NCBI RefSeq assembly: GCF_002443255.2
Contig: NW_019211454.1
Span: forward strand, 29,527,565-29,591,564
Length of the DNA stretch: 64,000 nucleotides
Source: Varroa destructor
Lineage: Eukaryota > Arthropoda > Arachnida > Mesostigmata > Varroidae
Direction of reading: 5' to 3'
Made by a program: the position numbers and the translations under genes. Below, piece by piece: positions 10,721 to 23,062 of the stretch. Every line of letters starts with the position of its first letter. The first letter of the stretch is position 1. A model generated the notes under the pieces. The model was not told where the DNA came from. It saw nothing but the letters and a program-made list of their open reading frames with translations, and did not search any database.

Positions 10721-13700
10721 GTACACTTTTTCGATTTGCTCCCGTCGTACCCGAGGTTGTATATTACACTCAATTTGCATTGGAAGACTTTATCAACGCC
10801 GTGTGCGATTCACCCATCTCGCAATACTGCCACCGAGTTGTAAAACGCCGATTGCGGCCTCGCTACTGGCCCCATGTTGGGCCAGAATGGCCGCGTCAAA
10901 TTCAAGACTACGCTATAACTACCATTAATTTTAATAACGAGTATCTATATAAAGAATTTCGATAACATACACAGTCACTACAACTATGACATAGTCGCAT
11001 ATTAATGACGAAAAAAATCGGCTTTCTTTCAGTACGAATGCGTTGCGACCATTTTACGCTGACAGAGTGCCTATCCGTAACTCGTTTCATGTTATGTCAG
11101 GCACCGCCGTTAAACCTCGAATTACACGGCTGGGCTTCGGAACGAAACCAAGTTTGTCCATGTCCGGATTCGAGCCTTGAGCAACACGCGCGGGTAGATT
11201 AACACACAAACACGTTATCAACCGCCACGGGGACGATACACATACTCCGAATGTGGGTTATGGTTCCGAGGGTATTCGGTGCTATCGCTAAAATATCAAA
11301 GCTGTCAAACGCTTGTCAATAACTTGACAAAAACCTCGAGCTAAACGTCTTTACGGAAACGGAACGAAGATTAGTTTTCGCCAGGGCTACTGAATGATTT
11401 TGCCAATAAAGCTTTATTTTGTAAAGTAGTTCTCTAGATAACCGACATTTCTGTTTCTCTTTTGGATCTGCCGGCATCAATCCAATGACGTTCGCAAGTT
11501 TTCAGTCTCAGGAACTTATGTGTCATCATTGTTGCCCCTGCTATGCTAAATATGTACACCTTGCCAGTTGTTAGCAGTACGGAATATTCAAATTTCAACG
11601 TGTTGAATGTTCCCCGGTAATATTTTTGCGCGCTTACGATATTTGACGAACATAGCAATATATTTGTTTCTTGCTGATGGCAACAGCAGTACGATGCGTA
11701 GATAACGTATGCAAAAATTGCTTCGAATGCTGAATAATCCACCACGATTATCATTATCGATCGGTCAGGACATGCCGTGACAGCCTGAATCAGGTATGGA
11801 TGTCCGTGGATGCCTTCCGGCTAGCGTTACGGCTAGCAGAAAATGGCATGTGCGGTTCCTAAGTAATTATAACGCGATTTATAAAGTATACACACGTTCG
11901 ATATCGCAAGAAATCGTCATGTTAGTGAAGAGTATCTTAGTGATTTGAGGAACATTTCTTCGATGAAAGGCCACTGAGTGAACATCGTGTTCGAGGCACG
12001 TTGTTGACCACATGGAGATTTGGAAGGACGAATTCAGTGCTATAGTGACCTTGGTCCCGTTTTCCAGACTGCTAAAGCATGCAGCGTAAGGTCTCTTTTT
12101 CCATAATACATTATATATAGATTCAGCTTGAATAGACGTTGATGTCTCGAAATGTGTTATTACAGATTTTCAAGAGGCGAGTACTTAATGTGGGCTTAAC
12201 GGAGTTCTTCGGATCTCTACAAGTGACGAGGAAGGCAGACACCTCGAATTGGTCGCTTATACGTAAATAGAAGACAACACGTGAAGTCGTAAAATATTCT
12301 TAGCTTTTTCTTTGCGTAATCTATTTATATTGAAAGCAATACATATTTGTTTTTTCTTAATATAATTAAGTTTGGCTAATATGAAAATTGAAAATCTAAG
12401 TAATTGACTACCTATTTAGGCCATAAAGTCATTATTATACATTTAACTCGATGGAATTTATACTGTAAGTTATACCACTAGACATTTTTTCATTAAAAAG
12501 AAAATCGATTTGCAGGACCTCAAATTCATCCTCAGCATTTTCAACGTAGCTCGACATCGCTGAAAAAATTTGCTACTCTTTTGTAGTAGGTTGCATGGTC
12601 TACTGACGGCTTAACAAGTTTGAGTTGGGGTTTCGTCCACAGGTGTGATAAACCTTATGTCATTGAACCTTTTAAATTAGAGCTTATAGAGTATACATAT
12701 GATATAGTATTGTATTTCGGCGTACATCATCTGGTATTGACTTGAACTCGAAAAGCCTAAATCATTAAATGATATAATCAACAAAGAAATTACAGAATAA
12801 CTATGCGCCAAAGAAAAAAAAAGCCATTTACGTAGTAGTTTCATTAACAATGTTTTTCTACTATATGGTAAATTTCGAAGTACTTTAAGGATTACCGAAA
12901 AGATCCGTACGATAAAAGGGCCATTATGCTGCTTGCTGTTTTAGCTCTATATTCATAGGGATCAGCTATTTGTATGTGTATTACGTGAAGCCCTCGGACA
13001 ATGAGTTAACTGCTATCATCACACACAGCTATTTGAAAAGCCATAGTGGGCTCAGTGGAAAAAAGACCTCGCTCAATGAAGCGTATGATGAAAGCTGAGC
13101 GCTAAATCAAGTCGTTCTATGGCACTAGGTCTCGATATGTCCGATAGAGAATACTGCGGGAGAAGGGTTTGCGTCATCGAAATTATTCACGATATACGTA
13201 TAACCCACTTCGTGTGGAAATTTTTGATACAGCTCAATGATTGTGACACACCCCGTTCTGCAAAGTAGCTGGAAATCATCACGGTAGAAGAAAGCCTTTT
13301 AAACAGATCAGCTTTAAATAAGAAGCTTGTGCCTATTTCTCTAAACGAATATTAATCTAATACTTGTTGTGTCATTGATCTAATTCATTTCGATAAAATT
13401 ACACCTTTCTTAAAAGAGCTGCATTAGTAAGGTCCCCTTATTGCAGTTATCATTTGCGGTCCATTTGAGTCGATCCCTCTAGCCCTTCAGCTACTGATCG
13501 TGCTTCGCAGGGCTTAATAAGCTCCCTTTCACCCAGTTTCCAGCCATTATTCCACAGTAGCGCTCTAGGTTTAGTCGTATTTCATCGTTTCGCTATCGAC
13601 TAGCGCTAGCGGCCAGGTCTCATCCAGGCTTTTCCACGCATCCACCACCTACCACATCACCGCATACTCACTTGGCTCCTGTGTACAAGCACAAGTATAT

Positions 13701-14482
13701 CCGCCTATATAACCAGCCCATTTACACCCCACCAACGGATGATATTGACCCTTTCTACCACCACTACCCCCAATCCACTCGAAGAGCTCAGCTTCGTTGC
13801 TCAACTCCGGGAGGATGGGCATCGAGCGAACGGCCGCGTAGCCTAGTTAGCAGGATTATCATGGTATCTTTTTGAAGGGGCGGGCTCAATTGAGTGGACC
13901 AATTCTCAGCCGAAGGAGCCGAAACAAAGGCAGACATGCTTAATTTTCTTGCAGCTGAGATTCCGTTTGAACTTCAGCATAGTTCTCAATGGCCCTTGAT
14001 AGCTATATAGTATTACGGAATAGCTCGACAAGGACGTATGCCGTAAATGATATAATCGTACGTCAACTTCTACACGTATTCCATCTAGCTACAATATGCC
14101 AGCGTACGTTTCAATCATGCGCGCATCAAACGAAGCCAACACTTTCGACCATTCCAGTTACTGCTCAGAGCAAACGCACATTCTAATTTTTACGCCTAAA
14201 ATAGAGACAAAAGAGGTTCGTCAAATCGTTAATCAATGAACAGTGTGTACTTTATGGTGAACTTTACTAGGATGAGTGCGGAACTAAATTATGATTTTCA
14301 GATTGGACAACACACATTCGTCGAGCGGTGCTTGACAAAATTAACTGAGAATTAAAATGGAACAAAAAACTAAGTGCAGCTAAAATCGGACCCGTGGCGA
14401 AATGGATAGTATTCATTATTTCCATAGAACCAAACATCCACTATAAGCGCCGTCGCTGTGTGTATATATATATGTATGTATG
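10721..14482. other. Intergenic stretch, no gene seen
   Basis: Frames on the + strand at 10.7-11.2 kb overlap one another and none is favoured. The 106-codon - strand frame at 11434-11754 is hydrophobic but matches nothing I know. From 11.8 to 14.4 kb I see only AT-rich sequence and a GC-richer patch at 13.4-13.9 kb without a convincing frame. Confidence 0.45.
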
Positions 14483-14506
14483 TATATATATATATATATA
14501 TATATA
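14483..14506 (+). repeat. (TA)12 microsatellite
   Basis: Pure TA run flanked by interrupted TATG units (14465-14482). A second TA run of about 19 bases lies at 14768-14786. Confidence 0.95.
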
Positions 14507-14511
14507 CATAG

Positions 14512-15211
14512 AATATGTATATACACACGGTATTTCTGGAAAGCGACTTGAAATAGCGGAAGAAGCGCGTAAAGCGTATGAGAGGTCCCATACATCATCT
14601 TACGAAAGTAGTAAAGAAAGATTAAAGCAGTGTTTTGGGGGGTGGCACTTTGTGATTAGAGCGGAAAACCAGGCTGACTGTTTAAATCTACGGGTACGTA
14701 ATTCTTCTTAGGTCGATGGTGTATCGATATCAAATAGTGCCATTCTACACGTTTGCCGGCTATCCGCTATATATATATATATATATCTATAGATTGATAC
14801 GTGGCAGATTCGCCGCGGTTCTTAGAAATGTCTGTTGCACCGCTTGTTCCAATGCAGTTATCGACTAACTAGAAGGAATGCGGACTGAAATATGCAGACA
14901 TCGTACCCGCGCATTATACTGAACGAAAATCACTTTGTGTTACTGCATCTCTTATTCTATATAATTCATTGATTTCGGACACGAGCCTGTCTCGGACAAA
15001 GAACGGTTCAAGTCAGGTGCTCTTTGTAAACGCGCCGCTGTGTCGCCGGCATAATACGCATTCCGCAGATAGCATTCACAAAAAAATATCGAACTTAGAA
15101 ATCCCAGCGAACGTTTTGTACATTGCTGTTCGATTACCCAACGATCGTTTTACGTATCACTCCAGCCTCAATGAACCAACTGATTTGCTAGGATGCACTC
15201 AAAACTGGTAA
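14512..15211 (+). CDS. Unrecognised two-exon candidate, phase-compatible
   Basis: The first segment, from about 14512, includes KRLEIAEEARKAYERS and ends after CLNLR at 14693, followed by the donor GTACGT. The second begins after TCAAGTCAG at 15017 with VLFVNAPLCRR and ends at TAA 15209-15211. Both junctions are phase 0, so the frame continues across a 323-base intron that contains a TA microsatellite. The start is unclear, because upstream the frame runs into the TA repeat. The first segment looks like an amphipathic helix; no family is recognised. Confidence 0.25.
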
Positions 15212-16887
15212 AACGTATCGTACACGCTATATAGGATCAAGCTACTTGCTTGGGTTTTTAACTTAATTCACTAAGTGAGTCATGTGGACTCCATATGGGT
15301 AGTCAGTGTAATCCGACCCAATGGGTTTACTATTGTAATACCAAGCTATTGTGTAATACTAAAATAATACCAAGCTTGCGTGCTTACATCGGTATTAATA
15401 TTATAATATGTGTTGAGGGTGCAATGCCAAGAGCGCAACGAGAGACAAACGATAACAAGACTGAACTTTTTCCCGTTTTTAGTCATTCCGCTGCCCCGTA
15501 ACCCCTCGGAATGTCGACGGTCTGCGATATGTATATTTTAATATTCAAGTACGGCTCCTAGAAGACGTGTGTCGTAAACGCGTCTGTTTACGCTCTTTCG
15601 CCATCAGCGATAATAGCTGGCATGGGTATTGTCGAGGAACACATAAAAATTACTATATCCAGCGGTGGACTGCTCACCAGCCTATTATCTAGAGCTAAAG
15701 ATTATGAATTTCTTAACTCTGTCTTTTTATCTATTTGCTGTGCGAAAACTCCTGACGCTATTGCAAAAAAACTAAAAAATGAGTCTTTATTTCGATACCA
15801 TGTTCAGATGAAACGTACTGGTATAAGGATCTTTTTTCGGCCAGACAATTTAGTGGCAGCATATCCCGACTGGCAGTATGGTCGGTCAAGATTTATCTGT
15901 TCTGATGGCGTTTACGAACTACACTGGACTGATGACCGCGGGTTGTCATGACTGATCACAATACGATAAAAGATGCACATCTTTGACAAGTGACAGATAG
16001 AACAAGGGTAAAAGTCTAACAATCATTGGCGTCACACGTTAGGGCAAATTTCGGAGAGCTTGAACCTCTATTAAATATCCGATGATTTGTCAATAATTAC
16101 TAAGTCGTGCAGCTCAGTAACTGACGTAATAGTAGAGTTCGACGTAGGAACCAACATAGTCTTGATCTACGCAGTACCTTAAGCTCGCAGTTATTACTTA
16201 GCAGAACACCAGCACAAAGTCAAATAAGCCGTTCCAATCATTCCTTTACAATACTCACTAGGTTTGTTAGAAATTTCTATTATTTCTATACATTACGACT
16301 TAGGGACAACACTACTCTGCCCTAGAACACAGCTGTTACTGCATTTGTTTTCCCTTAGCAATATCCCTTTCGATGAGAAGATAGATTGTCAATCCTATCC
16401 TATCCTATCCTATTATCCACCAATAAAGAACTACTTTTTACAGTTCGATTAGTACAACCGACACATAAGGATCACGGCGAAATTGAATATAAACTATGAG
16501 GTAAAGTCTTACTTAGCTAAGATCATAGTGATGACTTTTATACGTACTACCTTGTACGATTCACTTCCAATTACATAGTCTGATTTGAAATTCTACGAGA
16601 TCGGCACAAAGATAAAATGGTTACGGCAGTCGACTGAGAGTCTATCAAATATCCCAGCAATTGAACTCAAACTAAAAACGCTTTTTAGCTCTCTTGCCCC
16701 CCGCATATAATCGTGCTATATAGATAGAACCTTATACAGGGGTAAAGTGCAACAATTAAAAAAAGCCGGAATTGTGCTCACGGCTGGTAAATAGGTTCGA
16801 CTAGTAAATAGTGAAAACCTGTCCTCCACCCTATAGCTACTAGGATCAGTTGTCGTGGTCAAGGTCCTTTCTTCTCTTTTTTTACAG
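15212..16887. other. Non-coding or unassigned
   Basis: Holds a 109-codon + strand frame (15622-15951, ending YELHWTDDRGLS) with no domain I recognise and no clear splice sites, and a (TCCTA)4 run at 16393-16412. The rest is AT-rich. Confidence 0.4.
16393..16412 (+). repeat. (TCCTA)4 pentamer repeat
   Basis: Four TCCTA units (TAGGA on the other strand). It is not the TTAGG telomere unit, from which the order of bases differs. Confidence 0.9.
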
Positions 16888-17076
16888 CTGATGCTCTACG
16901 TTGATTCAGATGAAAGATTGGTAAGCGATGAACACGACAATCTGTGCAAATACATCACTGCGACTTCATTCCTAGACAGACTGGGTACGCGCGGCATATT
17001 TCGGCCGAGGTGTGAGCGTCCTACTGAATGGAGCATTGGGCCAACTAAAGTATATACAATGAAGCCAAACCCCTAA
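16888..17076 (+). CDS. Candidate terminal exon behind a strong acceptor
   Basis: A long pyrimidine tract and TTTACAG end at 16887, one of the best-looking acceptors in the window. The frame that follows (LMLYVDSDERL onward) is open for 62 codons to TAA at 17074-17076, while the other two frames close early. A donor GTAAGC at 16921 could alternatively end an 11-codon microexon. Upstream partners are not evident. No family recognised. Confidence 0.22.
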   Translation: MMLYVDSDERLVSDEHDNLCKYITATSFLDRLGTRGIFRPRCERPTEWSIGPTKVYTMKPNP

Positions 17077-18421
17077 TGAACTTTAAAAATTGCGAAGCTA
17101 TTATATCTTTTCAGTCGCACCGAACCTGTTACAGAAAACGAAATGATTTCAAAACGCTACCGTTTGCTATTAGGAAAATTTCCGTAGCCTGATCTTTTAC
17201 GATATGAGATTTTATTAAGCAATTAATATGGTTATAGTTGCTTCACTACGACCAAGAATTACGTAAACCTATCTGTTGCTCTAGGTTCGTACTGCCTTCT
17301 GAGAAATCTGCCCCAGTAGATATCCTCGAAAGCCTAATTTTTTACAAAGTGAGTAGTCTTTAATAATAGCCTCACGTTTCGATACTAAAATGAGCGACAG
17401 TTTCTGACAAGACGAATCCTTCAGCTGAAAAATTTGTTATATTCTACGCTTGGGTATAAATGGCATTTTATTTGTTGAAATTGTCACGACATACTCTAAA
17501 ATTTACTGTGAAACGGTGATATAAATAGTACATAGTTAAAAGCTCCGTAATAACGCTCCATATCTCTGGACGAGGCTATCTCATCTAACTGGTTACCTAA
17601 CAAGATAACGAGCTTTCCTTTGGATTCGAGCAGTTTCCAAGGGTACTCGGCCCTTCATATAAACTTCATTTTATAGTATAGTGCTTCGAGACGGCTCATT
17701 GTTAGCACGTGCTATGTAAACACCAAATAACCACTGCGTATTCACTCTATCAACAAGAAAAAGTAGCACTGCTCGACACACTGTACAATATAGAGTTTCT
17801 TAGCGTCGACGTTATTTATGCCAGCACAGTCCCTAGACGATAGTTATATCAGCTGATCGACAAAGATAAGGAAAGCGTTTCGTACTCGTGTGAGGATCGA
17901 TCAGTAAAATATCTGCTTCTGATAAGTACACATCTTTATCGTGACTTTTTTTTTTTTCTATCACCATCACATTATGACGACCATCATATTCTTCAACGTA
18001 CTAATTGTCACATCACGTTGAAACAAAATAACTTATAGCCATGTAGCATTGATAAATATGTGAGAATACACTCGTTGGCTTAGCTACATCCACGAACTAG
18101 GCACGCTTTCTACCACCTCTGCAGCTTGCCTGAACGATGGGCCTTAGAGTCTTCTGCGAAATAAGCTTGATTTCACTTGTTAACCTATCTACTCAAACGA
18201 TGTCTTCAGCAGGAGCCGTAGAATAGCACGAAGAAAAGAAGAAAGATATACTGAAACGATGTAACAGCGTAATGAGAAACAAGCTGTTCGTAAATCCTGT
18301 AAGGATTGGTCGGGTCATAGTGTAAAAAATTAAGGTGTATATTGAAGGTCCAAAGGAAAATACTGCTTCAAAGTAATACACGATAGTCCAAACCACCAAC
18401 AATCCTTTACTTTTGCTTAAC

Positions 18422-18424
<3 letters not shown>
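17077..18424. other. Intergenic stretch, nothing seen
   Basis: AT-rich, no long frames, no recognisable motif on either strand. Confidence 0.5.

Positions 18425-18456
<32 letters not shown>
18425..18456 (+). repeat. (TA)16 microsatellite
   Basis: Uninterrupted 32-base TA run. It lies inside a chance - strand frame, where it gives alternating Ile-Tyr. Confidence 0.95.
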
Positions 18457-18461
<5 letters not shown>

Positions 18462-18615
18462 CCAAAAACCTATTCTTAACTGAGGCTGACATGGATATGC
18501 AAAGTGCAGCAGATGCTAAATAGAACGAAAATTGGATGCCGCTAGTACGCTCACCATGGGTCGCTCAGATACGCCTGTACAATAAAAAACAAGTTGCTGC
18601 GCGCTTTCTTTTCAG

Positions 18616-19609
18616 ATAGTATATGATATGGAGCTATACTTAATTGCCGCTGTCCGATCTTATTCCAGAGCAGGTGTTCTTAAATTCGTATTAGTCAATG
18701 CTAATGCTAGTTTGGGCTGAAAATTGTCGTGCCATTTTATATTGATAACATACACATAGGCCAATAATCGCTTTTACCTTTTGGCTCGAAAACGAATGAA
18801 GACAAATAGGCGTGCGCCTCGATTTTTCTGAAATAACCACCCCCGCTGCGCAGGGCTTTCGTTCATCACGACTGAAAACCGGCGACCCTCATATGGTCTT
18901 CTAGCGCCTTCCTATTCTTATTAGCTTATTCAATCGATCGGGATCTAATATAATTAATGACTTTTATGTGTTGCGAGACGAGGCCCATTAGTAGCTGGAT
19001 GTTTATGGTACATTTTTCAGCTAGTACGAGGCCTACTAGCGCCTTCGGATCGCTACGACCACGTTACTACGCCTTTCAGCTGAAGACGAATCATCGTTTG
19101 TTTTTAGCGGCAACAACTGGTGAGAAATGAGCCAGACTATTTGGCCATTCAATAAGCTAACAAGACAAATAGGTAATAAAATAGCTCGATTTTATTTACA
19201 ATAATTTTATGCAATGTACAACAGTTAGCATACTTCACAGTACATCTAAATAGGCGTACATCTAAATCGTACCTGGCTGAAGGGTGCCATAGCGTCAATG
19301 CTACTGGCAGGATTGATTTCCGAAATACTGACCTCTTTGAATCCAAACGGGCCGTCCTGTACGTCCAGTATGAAGATAGGCCACAAGCAAACGTTAAATC
19401 ATTTTGCACGCTTCTAAAGTGAGTATTACTGCTTCGCTCTTTTCTACCACTAAGTTCAGTTAGTTTATTTTCATACTTCCAAGTAGATAGTCTTACAACT
19501 TACTAACTTGGCCAATAATAATTTTCCTCTTATACATCATTCCTTTTAACTGTATCAAACTTGTCGAGTACATTTCCTAGTTTCTTTCAGAAGTGTATTA
19601 GATAATTAA
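18616..19609 (+). CDS. Unrecognised three-exon candidate gene (3' part)
   Basis: Three pieces join in phase. The exon at 18616-18673 follows a pyrimidine-rich acceptor (CTTTCTTTTCAG) and ends in phase 1. The exon at 19241-19418 follows CTTCACAG, encodes SKSYLAEGCHSVNATGRIDF and more, and ends at a GTGAGT donor in phase 2. The exon at 19591-19609 follows CTAGTTTCTTTCAG, adds six codons and stops at TAA 19607-19609. Two overlapping ATTAAA motifs (19605-19616) begin at the stop, very close for a cleavage signal. The middle exon has two Cys and one N-x-T, so a secreted domain is possible, but I recognise no family. No start codon has been located. Confidence 0.25.
19240..19267 (+). repeat. Direct repeat of a 12-mer
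   Basis: GTACATCTAAAT occurs at 19240-19251 and again at 19256-19267 (period 16). It falls at the start of the proposed middle exon, whose acceptor ends at 19240. Confidence 0.85.
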
Positions 19610-19757
19610 AATTAAAGTACGTATAAGCGTCCCTTTTCCGTAAGTGTCACGTCACAAAGAGCGATTCGTCACATATTGATAGAGAAAACGGTACACTTTA
19701 CGGTGTATCTGCTGGTGCAATTAGGCCAGTAATTATACAAACGACCTTCTTTTGCAG

Positions 19758-19779
19758 TTTTTTTTTTTTTTTTTTTTTT
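19758..19779 (+). repeat. T22 homopolymer run
   Basis: Twenty-two consecutive T. It could be the reverse-strand poly(A) tail of a retrocopy, but no target-site duplication or recognisable body is visible next to it. Confidence 0.9.
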
Positions 19780-22700
19780 GCTTACACTGCTAGACAGATA
19801 TTATTAACTTAACAAATTACGTGTTTCTCTCTGAGCAGCTAGTTTACGACGGTCTTGGCGTCTTCTAGTGCACACAAAGAACTCGGACAAAAAAATTCCA
19901 TAAGTAACCGATACTCTGTTTTTGCAGCATATCGAAACGGCCCTAACTAAATATTCGAATAGGATAAGACAAATTCAAATATAACATAACCTCTAATGAT
20001 AACTTAAATTACAGATATCGGTCGATATGGCTAAGTTTTAAAATAAGCTTAGCACGGTATCATTCTATTCCAGCAAAGTGGTCCGCCACTAATGGGAGCT
20101 CTTTCGTGTATCGTACCCAGCCAAAGAATAGAATGAACAATGATTTCGTAACTTCAAAATAATACGATCTAAAGTTAGATAAATCGAGGTTATCTCAAGT
20201 TATAGCAAATTATGCATTTTAGTTGCTTCTTGTTAAATGACTAACGAGAAACGTTAGCGCTACAATGCACAGTTCTCTGGCCGCTTAATGAATGAACACA
20301 TTAAAACAAGATACATTATTTGGGAAATGTTCTTTACTATATAAAACAATAATAGTTTTACACCTATTAGCATACACAAATGTATAGCTATGACATATCG
20401 TATAGTAAGTGCATCGTAGTGTGAACGACGATGACAGCTGAAGATCGATCAAGCGCTAGAGAGACTGTTAGAAGAGCTCCTCGACACATAAGATTTCGAC
20501 ATGACGCCATGAAGAAATACGTGACCGGTCAATGGAAGATCTCATTATGTTTTCCCAGTTTGCCAACGAACGCTTGTTGAAGCCTAACCTAGGTTACTTA
20601 GACTTTGCCAAATGTTTAATCGCAGTTGATTGTTTCGTCTATCAAAACATTTTTTTATAAGGGGTCTGACACTGTATATCTATGGCGGTCTTCTTCGATA
20701 GTTCGAGGTTCGACACAAAGGATTTCTTTCATCGTGTCATTGCTGCAATGAATGAACGTTCCTTCTTCGACCCTTTTGCGCAGCGCATTTGTATCATTAT
20801 GGCCTAAAACGAATTCTGATTCCGTTGGGCATGCCAGCCTAGCTTCGACATATGCTTCACTGAAGCATACGCATGCGAACACTGCGCTGACTATAAGATC
20901 TTGCTATTCACCTCACGGGGCCAACTCATGTAACTACATGTCACAACACGAATGGCTGAGAGGTATACACTACTAAAACTATTCACGGCCGCTACACTTT
21001 GGCCAAACCATATGGGCATCTGGTTGTTTACAATTGGCTCTAAACAGTAAATCGTAGGTAGTACTATTCAGATTGAAATGTTGTACCAAATCGGACACCG
21101 CTAATCTCATTAGGCATTTATTGCGGATGTGCAAAGCTTTCGTCGATTTGCCCCGAAATCTTTGTAACAACAAGGCCGCATGTGGGTCGTACAAAACGTC
21201 AACCATTGCTGCCTGTCATCGATCATCAGGCGGTAGATCTAATCCGACCGTCCCGACAGGCTTCTTGGCTTCATCGCTAAAGGCATCCTGGAAACGTATC
21301 TTCGTTTGCGCGTGCAAAAAGCTTAGAATTTAGCAAAATTGCAACTTGCGGTGACTCTCGTTACCAGGCATACTCCCTGCGATACCTCATTTACTGACAG
21401 CGTATTTCTTATTGGGACCTCTTAATTGATTTTGTAGCCTATCAAGCTAGCAAGTAGCAATAAGTCAATAGGTTGGAATGTTGATTAGCTGGCGAAGGCG
21501 AGAAGATACGAGGATCACAGCTTGTTCCAACGCAATTTATTATCATTAAATTCATTCATGTTCCTTAAACTATGTTTTACAGATTGCATCAGGCAGGTCG
21601 TGCATGCAGTAAGATGGCTGAATGGTTCAGCCGTTTGGGCGCAGCGCTTACAAAAGTAACTAAGAGTATTAAGCAGAGGGATACATTATATTGAGAGCGC
21701 GAGAACCCCAACTGCTTGTTCCGACAACTCAAAATATCAAGCTGTTTTTTAAGCGTCTAGCGTTCAAAAATCCTTATACATAACAAACATTGCACTATTT
21801 ACGGCCCACATATGACCAGTCACAGATTTCATATAACATTATTATTTATAGATGAAAATACGTGCGTATTTTTTACATATAAATACTTGCAGGCTATGTA
21901 CTCCTAGCTTTGCTTCGCCTCTTGTTGCCTCGCTCACATCTAGTTAACTGTTAATGACGAGGAAACGCTTCTCGATGATGCTGATCGATTCACGAAAGAG
22001 CGGCCTCATTGGTGGTTTATCGTGTACGTATAACGTTTAGCTTCATTTGGCGTAAACGAAAAACGACGTGAAGAATTCAGAACAACTCTATGACTATTTG
22101 AATAAGGCATCATATAATTTTTAAGGCTATTTACATTGTACTACATTTAATAGTGCTACTGTCATGTTGGGAGCAAAAAGTTCTTCGAAATTACTTGAAA
22201 TTGAGCTGTACTTCCCCCGACCTACCAAATATGATTCTAAGTTGATGATTTCGTAAGCATAATCGTATCTTTAGCTCATATGTGGTGCAATCTGATAAGT
22301 GAAAAGGGGGTGTATTACACAAACATTTGAGAAACGGCCATCTTGTTGGCATTCGTCTTTTTCATTTACATTCTTTTAAGGAATAACCATTTGACAATGG
22401 CCTGGTCTTTTGCGATGTTTTAGTTGACGGCAATATACCTAATGTCGCATAATGTACCTCCTAGCGATGCAATATCGTAACAACCTTAGCCACATTAGTT
22501 TGCTACTCCGCAACGCGGGAGAGTAACGCGGCGTGGCTTTACCGTAGGTGCCTTTACCACTGCTTTTATGGCTACCGCTACTGCAATCCACGGGAGAATC
22601 AAGTAGCCCACCAAAACGTATGACATCTGTCGATCTGAAAATGGAAAGCCTCAACAGGCGAGTAACGGACAGACTTAAAGGTTGTCGAATCGCTTCGGCT

Positions 22701-22834
22701 TTAGGACCCAGCCCAACGGGCCCCAAATCAAAGGGTCGGTCGAGGAAGCAAGGCAACACAGGCTTTGCGGTTGCAGGGTGGAGCCTTCGCAGCGCGCTAC
22801 TTTAGCCCTGTTACTGCCAGTTATAGGCTGTTAA
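19780..22834. other. Intergenic stretch with unassigned frames
   Basis: The - strand at about 20.98-21.29 kb has a frame interrupted by one stop, with a coding-like look (such as KALHIRNKCLMRLAVSDLVQ). The + strand at 22.55-22.80 kb is GC-richer with a Ser/Pro/Lys-rich frame. Neither matches a family I know. The rest is AT-rich. Confidence 0.35.
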
Positions 22835-23062
22835 CTAAGTTTCTTTTCCTTTTTTCCGTCGTCGCCTTTGCTCCTCGTCACCGTAGTTGGCAACGCGATC
22901 TATAGCAGCGTAAACGGCAGGGGGGACATCAACGATTTCATCACAGAACGACAGCGTAGCATAGCACTGAACGATGCAACTGTGATGCGATATCGGGCCG
23001 AAAAACGGGTTAGCATCGATTACGATAGCTAGGACGACGGCGATAATGCAAATCCCAGACAT
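22835..23062 (-). CDS. Small ORF with a signal-peptide-like N terminus
   Basis: 75 codons, ATG at 23062. The first 17 residues (MSGICIIAVVLAIVIDA) form a short hydrophobic core with a small residue at the end, as in a secretory signal. The mature part has three Cys close together (SCIVQCYATLSFC) and a strongly basic C terminus (RRRRKKGKE). It could be a single-exon secreted peptide. Its length is well within chance, so the case rests only on the signal-like start. Confidence 0.22.
   Translation of the reverse strand: MSGICIIAVVLAIVIDANPFFGPISHHSCIVQCYATLSFCDEIVDVPPAVYAAIDRVANYGDEEQRRRRKKGKET

Noticed and set aside
15622..15951. 109-codon + strand ORF ending YELHWTDDRGLS
   Set aside because: Coding-like in feel, but no domain, no clear acceptor, and the length is common by chance.
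16393..16412. TCCTA repeat as a telomere relic
   Set aside because: The unit is TAGGA on the other strand, which is not a rotation of TTAGG.
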